Source of the DNA: Micromonospora parva
GTDB lineage: Bacteria; Actinomycetota; Actinomycetes; Mycobacteriales; Micromonosporaceae
Assembly (NCBI RefSeq): GCF_000718515.1
Contig: NZ_JNZS01000016.1
Location: forward strand, 70,353 to 134,352
Direction of reading: 5' to 3'
Length of the DNA: 64,000 nucleotides
Shown: piece by piece, positions 63,064-64,000 of the stretch
How the letters are laid out: the number at the start of each line of letters is the position of its first letter
Numbering within the stretch: position 1 is the first letter of the stretch
Notes under the pieces: model-generated
Told to the model about the DNA's origin: nothing
The model's database searches: none
Seen by the model: the letters and a program-made list of their open reading frames with translations, nothing else
Made by a program: the position numbers and the translations under genes

Positions 63064-63996
63064 GTGTCGGGGCTGGGACTTGTGCTGCACCCCACCCGGG
63101 ATGTCACCGAGGTGGTCGGGATCATCGAGCGGTGGGCGACGCGTCACCACAAGACGCTGATGGTGCGCGAGGAGGACCAGCACCGTGTCCCGTCCGCCGT
63201 CGAGCCGGTGCCGGCGGGTGAGGTCGCGGCCCGCGCCGACGCGTTGATCAGCATCGGCGGTGACGGCACCATGCTGGGTGCGCTGCGCTCCGCCATCGGC
63301 GACCCCAAGCCGGTGCTCGGCGTACACCTGGGTCGTCTGGGGTTTCTCGTCGAAGTCGAACCGCCGGAGTTGCCCGAAGCGCTGAGCCGGCTGCTGTCGA
63401 AGGATTTCACCATCGAGTCGCACGCCTGCCTCGCCTGCGACGTCTGCGGTGACGACATCGTGGCGTTCAACGACATCGCGTTGGTTCGCCAGCCGGGGGC
63501 CGGCTTCGTCAGCGTCACGCTCGCCATCGACGGCCAGCAGTACGGCTACTACCGCAGCGACGCCGTGGTGGTCAGCACTCCGATCGGCTCGACGGCGTAC
63601 AGCTACGCCGCCGGTGGTCCACTGATCTCCCCGGCGGCGGACTCGGTGGTGATCACGCCGGCGGCGCCGATGGCCGGCATCTCCCGGGCGGTGGTGCTCT
63701 CCCCGGACGAGAAGATCCGGTTGGAGTTGCAGCCCAACTCGTCGCCGGTGGTCGTGGAGATGGACGGGTTGGTGTTCCGCGACGCGGCGACGGAGGGGAC
63801 GGTGGACATCTCGTACCGCCGCGACGCCGGTCTGGTGGTCCGCTTCGATCCGCTGCGTTACCAGGAGCGCAACCAGTTGAAGATGACGCTGCTCGACCTG
63901 CCGTTCCTCCCCGAGCAACTCCGCGAACTACTCCCCGAAGAACTGCGCCGACGCGGCCAACAACTACCCCCACCCGCCGACCCCCCACCCTGCTGA
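63064..63996 (+). CDS. nadK: NAD kinase
   Basis: A 310-residue ATP-NAD kinase that makes NADP in the cytoplasm. ISIGGDGTMLGALR is the GGDGT motif, VHLGRLGFLVEV follows, and AFNDIALVRQPGAGFVSVTL (NE/D motif) with VVVSTPIGSTAYSYAAGGPL completes the active site. Length fits the actinobacterial enzyme with a slightly longer C-terminus (proline-rich end). GTG 63064 starts the family sequence; no clear ribosome site is seen. In many actinobacteria nadK precedes recN, which would lie beyond the window. Confidence 0.95.
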   Translation: MSGLGLVLHPTRDVTEVVGIIERWATRHHKTLMVREEDQHRVPSAVEPVPAGEVAARADALISIGGDGTMLGALRSAIGDPKPVLGVHLGRLGFLVEVEPPELPEALSRLLSKDFTIESHACLACDVCGDDIVAFNDIALVRQPGAGFVSVTLAIDGQQYGYYRSDAVVVSTPIGSTAYSYAAGGPLISPAADSVVITPAAPMAGISRAVVLSPDEKIRLELQPNSSPVVVEMDGLVFRDAATEGTVDISYRRDAGLVVRFDPLRYQERNQLKMTLLDLPFLPEQLRELLPEELRRRGQQLPPPADPPPC

Positions 63997-64000
63997 ATAC

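Overview
The window is about 73% GC by eye. It has strongly GC-rich third codon positions, GTG starts, SdhCAB and DUF3516-type helicase genes of actinobacterial type, a MhuD-like heme-degrading enzyme and an IdeR-type iron box. This points to a Gram-positive high-GC actinomycete, most likely Micromonosporaceae (Micromonospora or a close relative). The genus is my inference, not something I could search for.

Left part (1-40.5 kb) is mostly chromosomal housekeeping in short units. It holds a secreted lytic-transglycosylase-like protein, a PAC2 protein, xthA, a MhuD-like protein, a quinone-oxidoreductase-like MDR protein behind a MerR-type promoter, a haloacetate-dehalogenase-like hydrolase, a class F sortase with a probable substrate, trmB, and a DUF3516 helicase. 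It continues with a frame-shifted AbiEi/DUF559 gene, an iron-siderophore ABC importer under an IdeR-like box, a Tat-exported multicopper oxidase, hrpA, a LysR regulator divergent from sdhCAB, an alcohol dehydrogenase with an SDR partner, a beta-lactamase-like serine hydrolase, an MBL-fold hydrolase, dgt, tex and a DUF389 membrane protein.

Right part (40.8-59.5 kb) is a complete-looking Wzx/Wzy-type exopolysaccharide locus. It contains an initiating polyprenyl-phosphate sugar-1-phosphate transferase, a reductase, a WbuB-like glycosyltransferase, a WbpM-like 4,6-dehydratase, the UDP-L-FucNAc operon capE-capF-capG, a polymerase, three more glycosyltransferases, two hexapeptide acyltransferases, a GalE-like epimerase and a flippase. 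The gene set predicts a repeat unit begun with D-QuiNAc (or a related N-acetyl 6-deoxyhexosamine) and extended with L-FucNAc. No chain-length regulator or ligase is in the window. After the locus come a large secreted M14 carboxypeptidase and nadK.

Scattered through the intergenic spaces is a family of imperfect palindromes, six copies in two or three subtypes. They share a GATC near each end and a TTTC or TTCAGGG block about 16 bases in. Four of the six lie between convergent gene ends, and two bracket the broken AbiEi/DUF559 gene. Together with a 41-bp inverted repeat pair near 29 kb and a 52-bp exact duplication at 38.5/40.4 kb, these are the least explained structures here. No rRNA, tRNA, CRISPR array, transposase or phage gene was seen.
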